A stretch of 26,421 bases of DNA from Gammaproteobacteria bacterium (GCA_029864225.1 JAOTTU010000010.1:1-26421), one strand, 5' to 3'. Positions 1 through 8,713 are shown, numbered from the stretch's first letter. Numbers and translations: made by a program. Notes: generated by a model not told the origin, from the letters alone.

Positions 1-14
1 AGTTACACAGAATT

Positions 15-85
15 ATTTACAGACTCATTACAACTCGCACTCATCATGCTAGAGTTTGGTGGTTCAAGTCCGCTTGTAGTCACCA
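15..85 (+). pseudogene. Degenerate tRNA-like sequence (CAT anticodon-like loop, T-arm, CCA end)
   Basis: Positions 58-74 form a good T-arm: a 5-bp stem (GGTGG with CCGCT) around the loop TTCAAGT. They are followed by a 7-nt acceptor strand, discriminator A82 and CCA at 83-85. Upstream, 37-49 can form a short stem (GCA/TGC) around the 7-nt loop CTCATCA, which reads as a Met-type CAT anticodon. The D-arm has no GG and no proper stem, and only 4-5 of 7 acceptor pairs form with 15-21. It is therefore probably a relic or an integration-site fragment rather than a working tRNA. It sits in the same AT-rich stretch as rpfF. Chance resemblance is possible. Confidence 0.25.
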
Positions 86-152
86 ATAAATCATTTTTTA
101 CAGTCTCAGGCTCTCCGAAATTCTTCTACAGATCATCAAGACAGTTCTTCAA

Positions 153-1067
153 TTACGGGCATGTATCAGTAGCTGAATTCTTGGGATTACGAACAAACTC
201 GGCTTGAGGCTTAGCCAATCTGTCTTGTGAACGCATTAGACGCTCCATGATTTTTAGCTCTCGACTTGTTAGACGCATAGCCGTATCGACCCAAATATTT
301 CCGATATCAATTAATTCACTTTTCGACACTGGATTAACTCGACGTTTTACCTCAAACAGAGATTTTCTTGTATTTTCAGTCTTATTTAAAGTTTTTAGAA
401 ATTTTCTAACCTTTGAAACACCTTCTCCATCTTCACATAGAACATCTATTATTCCCATCTCATAGAGTTCTTCTGCCGCATAGATTCGGCCACTTAATAT
501 CATCCTATCAACCTCAACAGGACTTATCCTCCTTGATAAAAAACTATATGCACCCATCCCTGGAAACATATTAAACAAAACCTCAGGGAACCCAAGCTGA
601 ACACTCTTTTCCGCAACGATATAATCACACGAAAGCGCCCCTTCAAAGCCAGCACCAAGCGCATTACCCCTGATAAGTGCAATCGTTGAAATCGGTACAT
701 CCATATTTATATATGTACGATAAAGCACATCAATACTTAACCGCATATAGTCATACAATCTATCTCTATCGTTCTCTTTTATACACTCAATAAACAGGCA
801 TAAATCACCACCAAGGCTGAACACACCTGGTGTGTGAGATCCCAATATCAAATATTTTATTTTAGGTGATATGCCAGAGCGGAGATCATTTTTAATATTG
901 TGTTCAATGGCTCCGTAATATCTTAGGAGATCATCCAGGAGCCCCTTAGTAAAGCAAGGTCTAGGTGAGGGGTTCGCATAACACCACATTGCCCGTTCTT
1001 TATCTTCATATTCAGTGATGAGCTGACTATAAAACTGCGCAGATGGATCAATGCTATATTTACCCAT
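153..1067 (-). CDS. rpfF: RpfF-type DSF (cis-2-unsaturated fatty acid) synthase, crotonase family
   Basis: This 304-residue protein belongs to the enoyl-CoA hydratase/isomerase (crotonase) superfamily and resembles Xanthomonas RpfF along its length. RpfF dehydrates 3-hydroxyacyl-ACP and cleaves the thioester, releasing diffusible signal factor. Family marks seen are FSLGGDL (about 83-89, oxyanion hole), GNALGAGFEGALSC (134-147) and GFPEVLFNMFPGMGAYSF (159-176). The two catalytic glutamates known in RpfF correspond to E142 and E162. The C-terminal IWVDTAM and RLMRSQ stretches also match RpfF and are absent from ordinary crotonases. The start is supported by GGAG 8 nt upstream. The gene is visibly more AT-rich than everything from 1410 onward and uses many A/T-ending codons, which suggests horizontal acquisition. 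No rpfC or rpfG sensor gene is visible here; partners may lie left of the window. Family assignment is strong, DSF production is inferred. Confidence 0.85.
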   Translation of the reverse strand: MGKYSIDPSAQFYSQLITEYEDKERAMWCYANPSPRPCFTKGLLDDLLRYYGAIEHNIKNDLRSGISPKIKYLILGSHTPGVFSLGGDLCLFIECIKENDRDRLYDYMRLSIDVLYRTYINMDVPISTIALIRGNALGAGFEGALSCDYIVAEKSVQLGFPEVLFNMFPGMGAYSFLSRRISPVEVDRMILSGRIYAAEELYEMGIIDVLCEDGEGVSKVRKFLKTLNKTENTRKSLFEVKRRVNPVSKSELIDIGNIWVDTAMRLTSRELKIMERLMRSQDRLAKPQAEFVRNPKNSATDTCP

Positions 1068-1170
1068 ATATGCCGCTCCAATAAATGGCTTTTACTGCTC
1101 GCAGGGACGGATCCATCGTCACCTTGAGGTGGCGCAATCGATGTTGCAGCAGGTCAACTTTACTTTCCAT
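1060..1170 (-). CDS. 36-codon leader ORF overlapping the rpfF start
   Basis: An ATG at 1168-1170 opens a 36-residue ORF that begins MESKVDLLQHRL and ends AIYWSGIYG. A GGAG lies 5 nt upstream of the ATG, a better ribosome site than many genes here have. Its TAA stop (1060-1062) lies inside the first codons of rpfF, giving an 8-nt overlap, an arrangement typical of translational coupling. I recognise no homologue. It could be a leader peptide, a small partner protein, or the tail of a decayed gene. Confidence 0.4.
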   Translation of the reverse strand: MESKVDLLQHRLRHLKVTMDPSLRAVKAIYWSGIYG

Positions 1171-1217
1171 CACTCCGACTCCTCTCTCCGAAAATTGACA
1201 CGTACATGACTGATTGT

Positions 1218-1235
1218 TGTTAAATTTTTTTAACA
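1218..1235. promoter_or_regulatory. 18-bp palindrome, candidate operator of the rpfF unit
   Basis: TGTTAAA-tttt-TTTAACA is a perfect 7-bp inverted repeat with a 4-nt spacer. It lies just downstream of the proposed rpfF promoter start point and about 48 nt before the leader ORF. This position would suit a repressor. The AT-rich composition makes a chance palindrome easier, so the call is tentative. Confidence 0.35.
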
Positions 1236-1244
1236 CATACGCCG

Positions 1245-1273
1245 CTTATACCTCAAATTATCTTTCAGAACAA
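1245..1273 (-). promoter_or_regulatory. Candidate sigma-70 promoter for leader ORF and rpfF
   Basis: On the minus strand, TTGTTC (1273-1268) is separated by 17 nt from TATAAG (1250-1245). The -10 matches 5 of 6 consensus bases; the -35 only 3 of 6. Transcription would start near 1238, next to the 1218-1235 palindrome. I see no gene or other convincing signal in the rest of the gap, 1274-1409. Confidence 0.4.
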
Positions 1274-1409
1274 GCAGTTGCACGGATGACATCGAAAAGC
1301 TCTATATATTGCGTGGTTTTGTTATTGATGACTATACATGTTGTGCTCGCAACGCTTCTTCAATCCGGCACTTTTTGACAGGAACAGTCGCCGCCCAGGC
1401 ACTCTCTGC

Positions 1410-2654
<1,245 letters not shown>

Positions 2655-2754
2655 GGTTTTCCGTTTATCGCAAGGGTGAGCCTGCAGCCACTGGTTCCAG
2701 TGAACCCCCGTATTAGTGGATAATCCATTTCACACGGACTGCACAGCGTTGACT

Positions 2755-3207
2755 ATGGTTACAGAAGCCGAAGCATTTTGGAACAACAAAACACTCGGCG
2801 AGATGTCTGTCGAGGAGTGGGAACAGCTCTGTGATGGCTGCGGCCGGTGCTGTCTCCACAAGCTGGAAGATGTCGATACGGGCCTGTTCTTTTATACCAA
2901 CGTGGCATGCCGCCTACTGGACCAGGAATCCTGCCGCTGCACGAACTACCGGGAACGCCTGAGTATCGTTCCTGATTGCCTGCGCCTGTCTGCAGATGAT
3001 ACTGGCCAGTACGAGTGGTTGCCGACAAGCTGCGCCTATCGGCGCCTGGCAAACGGCCAGCCCCTGGAATGGTGGCATCCGCTGGTCTCCGCCGACCCGG
3101 AGACCGTACACCAGGCCGGCATCTCGGTACGCGGAAAGATCACCAGCGAGAATGACGTCTCCAAGGAGCAACTCGAGGACCATGTGATCGACTGGATAGA
3201 TTTCTAG
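2755..3207 (+). CDS. ycgN: YcgN/UPF0260-family cysteine-cluster protein
   Basis: This 150-residue soluble protein has the compact cysteine cluster of the YcgN (UPF0260) family. CDGCGRCCLHKLED lies near the N-terminus, followed by VACRLLD, SCRCTNY, VPDCLRL and LPTSCAYR. The C-terminal segment around EWWHPLVSAD is also typical. The cysteines suggest metal or Fe-S binding, but the molecular function is unknown. I chose the ATG at 2755 because the resulting N-terminus (MVTEAEAFW) matches the usual family start and length; an in-frame GTG at 2716 would add 13 poorly supported residues. The gene ends 2 nt from the convergent prfC stop, with no obvious terminator between them. Confidence 0.85.
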   Translation: MVTEAEAFWNNKTLGEMSVEEWEQLCDGCGRCCLHKLEDVDTGLFFYTNVACRLLDQESCRCTNYRERLSIVPDCLRLSADDTGQYEWLPTSCAYRRLANGQPLEWWHPLVSADPETVHQAGISVRGKITSENDVSKEQLEDHVIDWIDF

Positions 3208-3209
3208 GC

Positions 3210-4790
3210 TCAGTGCTCCCGGGTGGCATTGAAGCGGATGTCCGGCCAGCGTTCCATCGCCAGGTCCAGGTTGATCCGCGTGGGCGCTATATAGACCAGC
3301 GCACCGCCCTGGTCCAGGGCCAGGTTCTCGTAGGCCTTTTGCCTGAAGCGTTCCAGCATCTTTTCATCGGGGCATTCCACCCAGCGTGCCGTGGCAACGG
3401 TCACGGGCTCGAACACGCATTCCACCTTGTATTCGTCCCGCAGCCGATGGGCGACCACGTCGAACTGCAGCACCCCCACCGCCCCGAGAATAAGGTCATT
3501 GTTCTTGAAGGGGCGGAACAATTGAGTCGCGCCCTCCTCGGACAGTTGTTCCAGACCTTTCTGCAGGGCCTTCATCCGCAGCGGGTCCTTGAGGATGGCG
3601 CGGCGGAACAGTTCCGGGGCGAAATTGGGGATGCCGGTATACTTCAGCTCCTCCCCCTGGGTAAAGGTATCACCGATGCGGATGGTGCCGTGGTTGTGCA
3701 GGCCAATGATATCCCCCGGCCAGGCCTCCTCGACGTGGCCGCGGTCCGCGGCCATGAAGGTCAGGGCGTTGGCCACTTGCACGTCGCGGCCGATACGCAC
3801 TTGGTGCATCTTCATGCCCTTTTTATAGCTGCCGGAACACACCCGCAGGAAGGCGATGCGGTCGCGGTGCTGAGGGTCCATATTCGCCTGGATCTTGAAT
3901 ACAAAACCGGTGAATTTCTCTTCAACCGGCATGACGGTGCGCGAGGTATTTTCATGCGGCCGGGGTGAAGGGGCATACTGGACGAAATAGTCGAGCAACT
4001 CCTGCACGCCGAAATTATTGATGGCCGATCCGAAAAACACGGGTGAAAGCTCACCTCGAAGGTAGGCCTGCAGATCGAAACCATGGCTGGCCCCCTGGAC
4101 CAGTTCGATCTCCTCGCGCAGTTCGCCGGCCTGGTCACCGAGTATCTCGTCCAGCAGCGGGTTATCCAGCCCTTTGATGCTGGTGACATCCTGGCGCACA
4201 CTGCCCTTGCCCGGGGTGTAGAGGTACACAGCGTCGTCGATCAGGTGATAGACCCCCTTGAAGCGCTTACCCATACCGATGGGCCAGGTGATCGGCGCAC
4301 ACTGGATCTTGAGCACATCCTCCACCTCGTCGAGCAATTCGATCGGTTCGCGTCCCTCGCGGTCAAGCTTGTTGATGAACGTGAAGATCGGGGTGGTGCG
4401 CAGACGGCAAACCTCCATCAGCTTGATGGTGCGCACCTCCACACCCTTGGCCACATCGATGACCATGAGTGCCGAATCAACCGCGGTCAGGGTTCGGTAG
4501 GTGTCTTCCGAGAAGTCCTCATGGCCCGGTGTATCGAGCAGGTTGATCATGCAATCCCGATAGGGAAACTGCATCACCGAGGACGTCACCGAGATACCAC
4601 GCTGCTTCTCCAGCTCCATCCAGTCAGAGGTCGCATGCCGTGCCGCCTTGCGACCCTTGACGGTACCGGCAAGCTGGATCGCCCCGCCGAACAGCAGCAG
4701 CTTTTCGGTCAGGGTGGTTTTCCCCGCATCGGGATGGGAAATAATGGCAAAGGTGCGGCGTCGTGCCGCCTCGTGTTTCAGGCTGCTCAT
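3210..4790 (-). CDS. prfC: Peptide chain release factor 3 (RF3)
   Basis: This is a 526-residue translational GTPase, the normal RF3 length. RF3 uses GTP to recycle RF1 and RF2 from the ribosome after termination. The G1 P-loop HPDAGKTT is at 19-26, the switch I/G2 region RGISVTSS near 64-71, G3 DTPGH at 86-90 and G4 NKLD at 140-143. EF-Tu-like domain II and the RF3 C-terminal domain follow, ending in the conserved ARWVECPDEKMLE and NLALDQGGALVYIAPTR region. The ATG at 4790 gives the expected N-terminus. rimI lies 65 nt upstream on the same strand, so read-through from the leuA-udg-rimI direction is possible. A 6-bp ACCGGG/CCCGGT stem in that gap has no T-run. Confidence 0.96.
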   Translation of the reverse strand: MSSLKHEAARRRTFAIISHPDAGKTTLTEKLLLFGGAIQLAGTVKGRKAARHATSDWMELEKQRGISVTSSVMQFPYRDCMINLLDTPGHEDFSEDTYRTLTAVDSALMVIDVAKGVEVRTIKLMEVCRLRTTPIFTFINKLDREGREPIELLDEVEDVLKIQCAPITWPIGMGKRFKGVYHLIDDAVYLYTPGKGSVRQDVTSIKGLDNPLLDEILGDQAGELREEIELVQGASHGFDLQAYLRGELSPVFFGSAINNFGVQELLDYFVQYAPSPRPHENTSRTVMPVEEKFTGFVFKIQANMDPQHRDRIAFLRVCSGSYKKGMKMHQVRIGRDVQVANALTFMAADRGHVEEAWPGDIIGLHNHGTIRIGDTFTQGEELKYTGIPNFAPELFRRAILKDPLRMKALQKGLEQLSEEGATQLFRPFKNNDLILGAVGVLQFDVVAHRLRDEYKVECVFEPVTVATARWVECPDEKMLERFRQKAYENLALDQGGALVYIAPTRINLDLAMERWPDIRFNATREH

Positions 4791-4855
4791 ATCAAACGGG
4801 AAGTGTTACAACTCGGGAAACCGGGTATTTTAGCGCATCCCGGTGCAAACGTCGT

Positions 4856-5320
4856 CTACAGCATGCGTGCCAGGATCAGGGCGTCCTCGCGCCCGCCCGG
4901 TGCGGGATAGTAGTCCTTGCGCACACCCAGTTCATTGAAGCCGCTCTTGCTATAGAGTTCGAGTGCCGCCCTGTTGGATGGTCGCACCTCCAGGAAAATC
5001 ACCTCGGCCCCGTGGTGATGGGCAATGGATATTAAGTGCTTCAATAGCTTACGCCCGATGCCCTGCTGCTGGGCCTCCGCCCGGACGCACAGGTTCAGGA
5101 GGTGCGATTCGCCGGCCGCGACACTGATCACGCCGTAGCCTTCAATGATGCCCTGGCGCTCACAGACCCAGCACGAATAACCGGCCCGGAGACAGTCGCC
5201 GAAGATCGTGCGCGTCCAGGGATAGGGATAATTGCGCCGCTCTATCTCGACGACGTCCGTCAGGTCCGCCTCCTGCATAGGCTGGAAGCTCAGGGCGGGT
5301 TCATTCAGTATGGCGCTCAT
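4856..5320 (-). CDS. rimI: RimI-like GNAT N-acetyltransferase
   Basis: This 154-residue GNAT-family protein matches RimI, which acetylates the N-terminal alanine of ribosomal protein S18 using acetyl-CoA. Visible marks are the N-terminal DVVEIERRNYPYPWT stretch, the acetyl-CoA pyrophosphate loop RAEAQQQGIGRKLL and the C-terminal EVRPSNRAALELYSKSGF, all diagnostic for RimI. The reading frame stays open upstream to 5602, but that extension lies antisense-frame over the uracil-DNA glycosylase gene and is low-complexity. The ATG at 5320 gives the normal RimI length. It starts 23 nt after the glycosylase stop, so the two are probably cotranscribed. No strong ribosome-binding site is visible. Confidence 0.9.
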   Translation of the reverse strand: MSAILNEPALSFQPMQEADLTDVVEIERRNYPYPWTRTIFGDCLRAGYSCWVCERQGIIEGYGVISVAAGESHLLNLCVRAEAQQQGIGRKLLKHLISIAHHHGAEVIFLEVRPSNRAALELYSKSGFNELGVRKDYYPAPGGREDALILARML

Positions 5321-5343
5321 GATAACGGGAACATGGCCGGCGA

Positions 5344-6090
5344 TTACCCGCCGCTGGCAGCCTGCCGCGCCAGTTGCAGATCCTCCCAGGCCTTGCGTTT
5401 TTCCAGGGGTGAGCGCAGCAGGTAGGCCGGGTGATAGGTCACGACCAGCGGTATCCGGTCTGTTCCGAAATGATGCACGCTGCCGCGCAGGCGGCCAATC
5501 GCGGTATCTGTCCCGAGCAGGTTGTGGGCGGCAATACGCCCGACGGCCAGGATCAGCTTTGGATTCACTAGTTCGATCTGACGCTCCAGGTAGGTACGAC
5601 AACAGGCCACTTCATCGGATAACGGGTCGCGATTGTGAGGTGGCCGGCACTTGAGGATATTCGTGATATAAACCTGATCGCGCTGGTAACCGACCGCCTG
5701 CAGCATGGCTGTCAGCAGCTTGCCGGCACGCCCCACGAACGGTTCACCCTGACGATCCTCGTCTGCCCCGGGCGCTTCGCCGATTATCAGCCAGTCCGCC
5801 GACCGGTCGCCGCTACCGAACACCGTTCGGTTACGCGTTGCATGCAGGGCGCAGCGCTCGCAAGCGGACACCCGCGCCTCCAGGGCCGGCCAGTCAAGCG
5901 AGGCCACATCGTACTCATCCGCCTGCGGGACGGGTATCCCGGGTCCTGTTGCGACTTCCTCGGGCCGTTGCGCCGATCCCTTGACAGCTGGCACACGATC
6001 ACGCAGCACCCATTGCCGGATGCCCATGGCCTGCAGGTACTCGTTGTGCAAAGAGGCCTCCACGTTATTGCGACCCTGCCGCGGGCTCAC
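5344..6090 (-). CDS. Family 4 uracil-DNA glycosylase, Fe-S type
   Basis: This 248-residue protein is a family 4 (SPO1 polymerase-related) uracil-DNA glycosylase, which removes uracil from DNA in base-excision repair. The four expected [4Fe-4S] cysteines are visible as C77-x2-C80, C148 (KCRPP) and the C163/C164 pair. Catalytic motif 1 is GEAPGADED (104-112) and motif 2 is HPAYLLR (220-226). The N-terminal region contains the family's HNEYLQAMGIRQW segment, then a variable Pro-rich linker (about 34-60). The start is GTG at 6090, overlapping the leuA stop by 4 nt (GTGA), which implies translational coupling; an alternative GTG at 6063 would drop nine residues. Confidence 0.92.
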   Translation of the reverse strand: MSPRQGRNNVEASLHNEYLQAMGIRQWVLRDRVPAVKGSAQRPEEVATGPGIPVPQADEYDVASLDWPALEARVSACERCALHATRNRTVFGSGDRSADWLIIGEAPGADEDRQGEPFVGRAGKLLTAMLQAVGYQRDQVYITNILKCRPPHNRDPLSDEVACCRTYLERQIELVNPKLILAVGRIAAHNLLGTDTAIGRLRGSVHHFGTDRIPLVVTYHPAYLLRSPLEKRKAWEDLQLARQAASGG

Positions 6091-7634
6091 ACATCCCCGA
6101 GCTGGGGATGTGCCCGTTCCTCGCGCTGGATAATCTTGTTGAGCGCGTTCACATAGGCCTTGGCGGACGCGATCACGATATCCGTATCGGCACCCTGCCC
6201 GTTGACGATGTGGCCGTCCCGCTGCAGGCGTACCGTCACTTCGCCCTGGGAATCCGTCCCGCTGGTAATGTTGTTGACGGAATACAGCTGCAACTCGGTC
6301 AGGCTGTTGACCTGCACCTCGATCGCCTTGAAGGAGGCATCCACGGGACCGCTGCCGGCAGCCGAGGACTGTTGCTCCTCACCGTCGATCCAGAGTGTGA
6401 CCGTTGCCTCGGGCACCTCCCCGGTCTCTGAGCAGACCCTGAGGGCCACCAGCTTGAGCCACTCGTTTCCGGCCTCCAGCCCGGACTCCGTCACCAGCGC
6501 CTGCAGGTCCTCATCGAAGATCTCATGTTTCTTGTCGGCCAGATCCTTGAAACGCGCGAAGGCCTTGTTCAGGTCCTCTTCGGATTCGAACTCGATGCTG
6601 AGGTCCTTGAGCCGGGTGCGGAAGGCATTGCGTCCGGAATGTTTCCCGAGAACGATCCGGTTGGCCGACCAGCCGACATCCTGGGCACGCATGATCTCGT
6701 AAGTCTCGCGGCTCTTGAGCACCCCGTCCTGATGAATACCGGACTCATGGGCAAAGGCATTCACCCCGACGATGGCCTTGTTGGGCTGCACGGCAAAACC
6801 GGTGATGCCGGACACCAGCCGCGAACACGGCACGATCTGGGTGGTGTCCAGGCCGGTCCGGCAGGGAAAGACATCCTGCCGGGTCTGTACCGTCATGACC
6901 ACTTCCTCGAGCGCGGCATTACCGGCCCGTTCGCCCAGGCCATTGATGGTGCACTCCACCTGGCGCGCACCGTTGAGGACGGCCGAGAGCGAATTACCCA
7001 CGGCCAGACCGAGGTCGTTATGGCAATGCACGGAAAACACCGCCTTGTCCGAATTGGGCACCCGTTCGATCAGGGTCCGCACCAACTCCCCGAACTGGTG
7101 CGGCAGGTTGTAGCCGACGGTATCGGGGATATTGACCGTGGTCGCACCGGCATCGATAACCGCCTCGATTACCCGACAAAGAAAGTCGATCTCGGAACGC
7201 CCGGCATCCTCGGGCGAGAATTCGACGTTGTCGGTGTAACCGCGTGCGCGCTTGACCGCATGCACCGCTTGCTCGATGACCTGGTCAGGCTCCATGCGCA
7301 GTTTCATCTTCATGTGAATCGGCGAGGTGGCAATGAAGGTGTGGATACGCGAGGAGGCGGCCGGTTTCAGGGCCTCCCCAGCCCGGTCGATATCCTTGTC
7401 AAGCGCGCGTGCCAGTCCGCAGACGGTACTTTCCTTAATGGCACCGGCGACGGCCTGCACGGCCTCGAAATCACCCGGGCTGGCGATCGGGAAACCGGCC
7501 TCGATCACGTCCACCCGCATGCGCTCCAGCGCCTTGGCAATCCGCACCTTTTCATCCCGGGTCATGGAGGCGCCCGGGCTTTGCTCCCCGTCACGCAGGG
7601 TGGTGTCGAAAATGATTAACTTGTCATCACTCAT
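6087..7634 (-). CDS. leuA: 2-isopropylmalate synthase
   Basis: LeuA condenses acetyl-CoA with 2-oxoisovalerate, the committed step of leucine synthesis. The 515-residue length is normal. The TIM-barrel opens with FDTTLRDGEQSPGASM (9-24, metal ligand D15). The metal-binding HCH is at 203-205 and NGLGERAGNAALEE follows near 235. The C-terminal third (about 390-510) is the LeuA allosteric domain that gives leucine feedback inhibition. The ATG at 7634 has GGAG 6 nt upstream. The gene lies downstream of ilvIHC, psd and pssA, and supplies the leucine branch from the ilv intermediates. It has its own promoter and a roughly 250-nt leader with a Leu-rich ORF, so leucine-responsive expression is likely. 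Confidence 0.97.
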   Translation of the reverse strand: MSDDKLIIFDTTLRDGEQSPGASMTRDEKVRIAKALERMRVDVIEAGFPIASPGDFEAVQAVAGAIKESTVCGLARALDKDIDRAGEALKPAASSRIHTFIATSPIHMKMKLRMEPDQVIEQAVHAVKRARGYTDNVEFSPEDAGRSEIDFLCRVIEAVIDAGATTVNIPDTVGYNLPHQFGELVRTLIERVPNSDKAVFSVHCHNDLGLAVGNSLSAVLNGARQVECTINGLGERAGNAALEEVVMTVQTRQDVFPCRTGLDTTQIVPCSRLVSGITGFAVQPNKAIVGVNAFAHESGIHQDGVLKSRETYEIMRAQDVGWSANRIVLGKHSGRNAFRTRLKDLSIEFESEEDLNKAFARFKDLADKKHEIFDEDLQALVTESGLEAGNEWLKLVALRVCSETGEVPEATVTLWIDGEEQQSSAAGSGPVDASFKAIEVQVNSLTELQLYSVNNITSGTDSQGEVTVRLQRDGHIVNGQGADTDIVIASAKAYVNALNKIIQREERAHPQLGDV

Positions 7635-7675
7635 GTCTGGCTCCGTTCTGGATCCGGCGGAATCACCTGGATTCA

Positions 7676-7815
7676 GCCGCTTGTCCGGTCAGTACCAGCG
7701 CCCGCATAACAAAGCGGCCGGTTCTGTAACGGTTTCTGGAATCATGTTTTCTGCGTGTCACCTCGCCAGGTTCAGATATCAGCTGCCCGCAGGCAGCAGT
7801 CGCAGGACAAGCGGC
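7676..7815 (-). promoter_or_regulatory. leuA leader RNA with competing stem pairings (candidate leucine attenuator)
   Basis: An 11-nt segment in the mini-ORF (7805-7815, GCCGCTTGTCC as RNA) is perfectly complementary to a segment 118 nt downstream (7676-7686, GGACAAGCGGC). A third segment at 7709-7718 (GCCGCTTTGT) can pair with the same downstream strand through 9 pairs and one bulge. The two pairings are mutually exclusive. The upstream partner lies within Pro24-Leu27 of the Leu-rich ORF, so a stalled ribosome would mask it. A separate 6-bp hairpin with a TGCG loop (7785-7800) covers the end of that ORF. No T-run follows any stem, so the output, if real, may be Rho-dependent or translational. 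Confidence 0.45.
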
Positions 7816-7883
7816 AGCAGGCCCAGGCCTACCGTGGGAAGTACCCGGATAGAGAGGTCGGATGAGTTGAGATACTGATTCAT
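7779..7883 (-). CDS. 34-residue Leu-rich leader peptide ORF upstream of leuA
   Basis: The ORF starts at ATG 7883 and stops at TGA 7779-7781. Ten of its 34 residues are leucine, and seven of these fall within codons 20-30 (LGLLPLVLRLL), mostly as CTG. It lies entirely between pssA and leuA. The proposed promoter would start transcription only 2-3 nt before the ATG, so it would be read as a leaderless or nearly leaderless message; no Shine-Dalgarno is present. Leu-rich leader peptides (leuL) control leu operons in enterobacteria, but this peptide is not recognisably homologous. A chance ORF in GC-rich DNA cannot be excluded. Confidence 0.4.
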   Translation of the reverse strand: MNQYLNSSDLSIRVLPTVGLGLLPLVLRLLPAGS

Positions 7884-7891
7884 TGCTAAAA

Positions 7892-7920
7892 ACTATAAAT
7901 CAAAGACTGGCCGATGCCAA
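7892..7920 (-). promoter_or_regulatory. Near-consensus sigma-70 promoter for leuA
   Basis: On the minus strand TTGGCA (7920-7915) is followed after 17 nt by TATAGT (7897-7892), each matching 5 of 6 consensus bases. It begins immediately after the pssA stop codon and leaves a leader of about 250 nt before leuA. It is the best-matching promoter in the window. Confidence 0.6.
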
Positions 7921-7923
7921 GCG

Positions 7924-8712
7924 TCATGGACTGTCGTCCTGGCCTTGGGTGGAACGCTTGCGCTTGCGGCGCAACATGGTTAGCGCGGGACCCGACAGCG
8001 CATAGAGCAAAAAGCCTGCAAACAGGACCTTGGGGGGGTCGATGGAAGCAAATACATAGACCAGCACCACCAACAACATGGTCACAAACGGCACCCGGTT
8101 CTTGAAATCGAACTCCTTGAAACTGTAGTAACTGATATTGCTTACCATCAGGCCGCCCATGAGGATGGTCAAAACAAAGGTGAGATAAACGACCTGCTCC
8201 CCCGCTATCCCGAGGTCCGCACCGACCCAGACCAGCCCCGCCATGACGCCGGCCGAGGACGGACTCGGCAGCCCCTTGAAGTAGCGCTTCTCGGCACTGG
8301 CAATCTGGGCATTGAAGCGTGCCAGGCGCAGGGCCGCGCCCGCGGTATAGATAAACGCGGACAACCAGCCAAGCTTCGCCCAGCCGATACTGACCATGGC
8401 ATGCAGCGACCACTCGTACATTACCAGCGCCGGTGCCAGCCCGAAGCTGACCATGTCGGACAGGCTGTCGTATTCCACGCCGAAATCACTCTGGGTGTTC
8501 GTCAGGCGGGCGACGCGCCCGTCGATGCCGTCCATGATCATGGCCACAAAGATGGCCGCGGCGGCCGCCTCGTAACGATCACCCATGGCCGCCACGATGG
8601 CATAGAAACCGGCGAACAGGCCGGCCGTAGTGATCATATTGGGAAGCAGGTAAATACCGCGCCGCGACTTCTGCTCTTTACCGTCCTGATCGGTTGGCTG
8701 CCCGTTAATCAT
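7924..8712 (-). CDS. pssA: CDP-diacylglycerol-serine O-phosphatidyltransferase
   Basis: This 262-residue inner-membrane enzyme makes phosphatidylserine from CDP-diacylglycerol and serine. The CDP-alcohol phosphotransferase signature DGx2ARx8Gx3Dx3D is complete, starting at D64-G65 and ending at D82 and D86. About seven or eight hydrophobic segments follow the YLLPNMITTAGLFAGFYAI opening, typical of the PssA (subclass II) type. The C-terminus is a short basic cytoplasmic tail. The gene begins 1 nt after the psd stop (TGAcATG), so the two are translationally linked. The catalytic motif is intact, in contrast to that of its neighbour psd. Confidence 0.95.
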   Translation of the reverse strand: MINGQPTDQDGKEQKSRRGIYLLPNMITTAGLFAGFYAIVAAMGDRYEAAAAAIFVAMIMDGIDGRVARLTNTQSDFGVEYDSLSDMVSFGLAPALVMYEWSLHAMVSIGWAKLGWLSAFIYTAGAALRLARFNAQIASAEKRYFKGLPSPSSAGVMAGLVWVGADLGIAGEQVVYLTFVLTILMGGLMVSNISYYSFKEFDFKNRVPFVTMLLVVLVYVFASIDPPKVLFAGFLLYALSGPALTMLRRKRKRSTQGQDDSP

Positions 8713-8713
8713 G

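Noticed and set aside
4820..4844. Hairpin between rimI and prfC as an intrinsic terminator
   Set aside because: The 6-bp ACCGGG/CCCGGT stem has a 13-nt loop and no T-run on either strand.
5321..5602. In-frame 94-codon extension upstream of rimI
   Set aside because: It lies over the uracil-DNA glycosylase gene in another frame, has no family similarity, and RimI has its normal length from 5320.
6525..7619. 364-codon plus-strand ORF opposite leuA
   Set aside because: It is an antisense shadow of leuA with biased composition and no family match.
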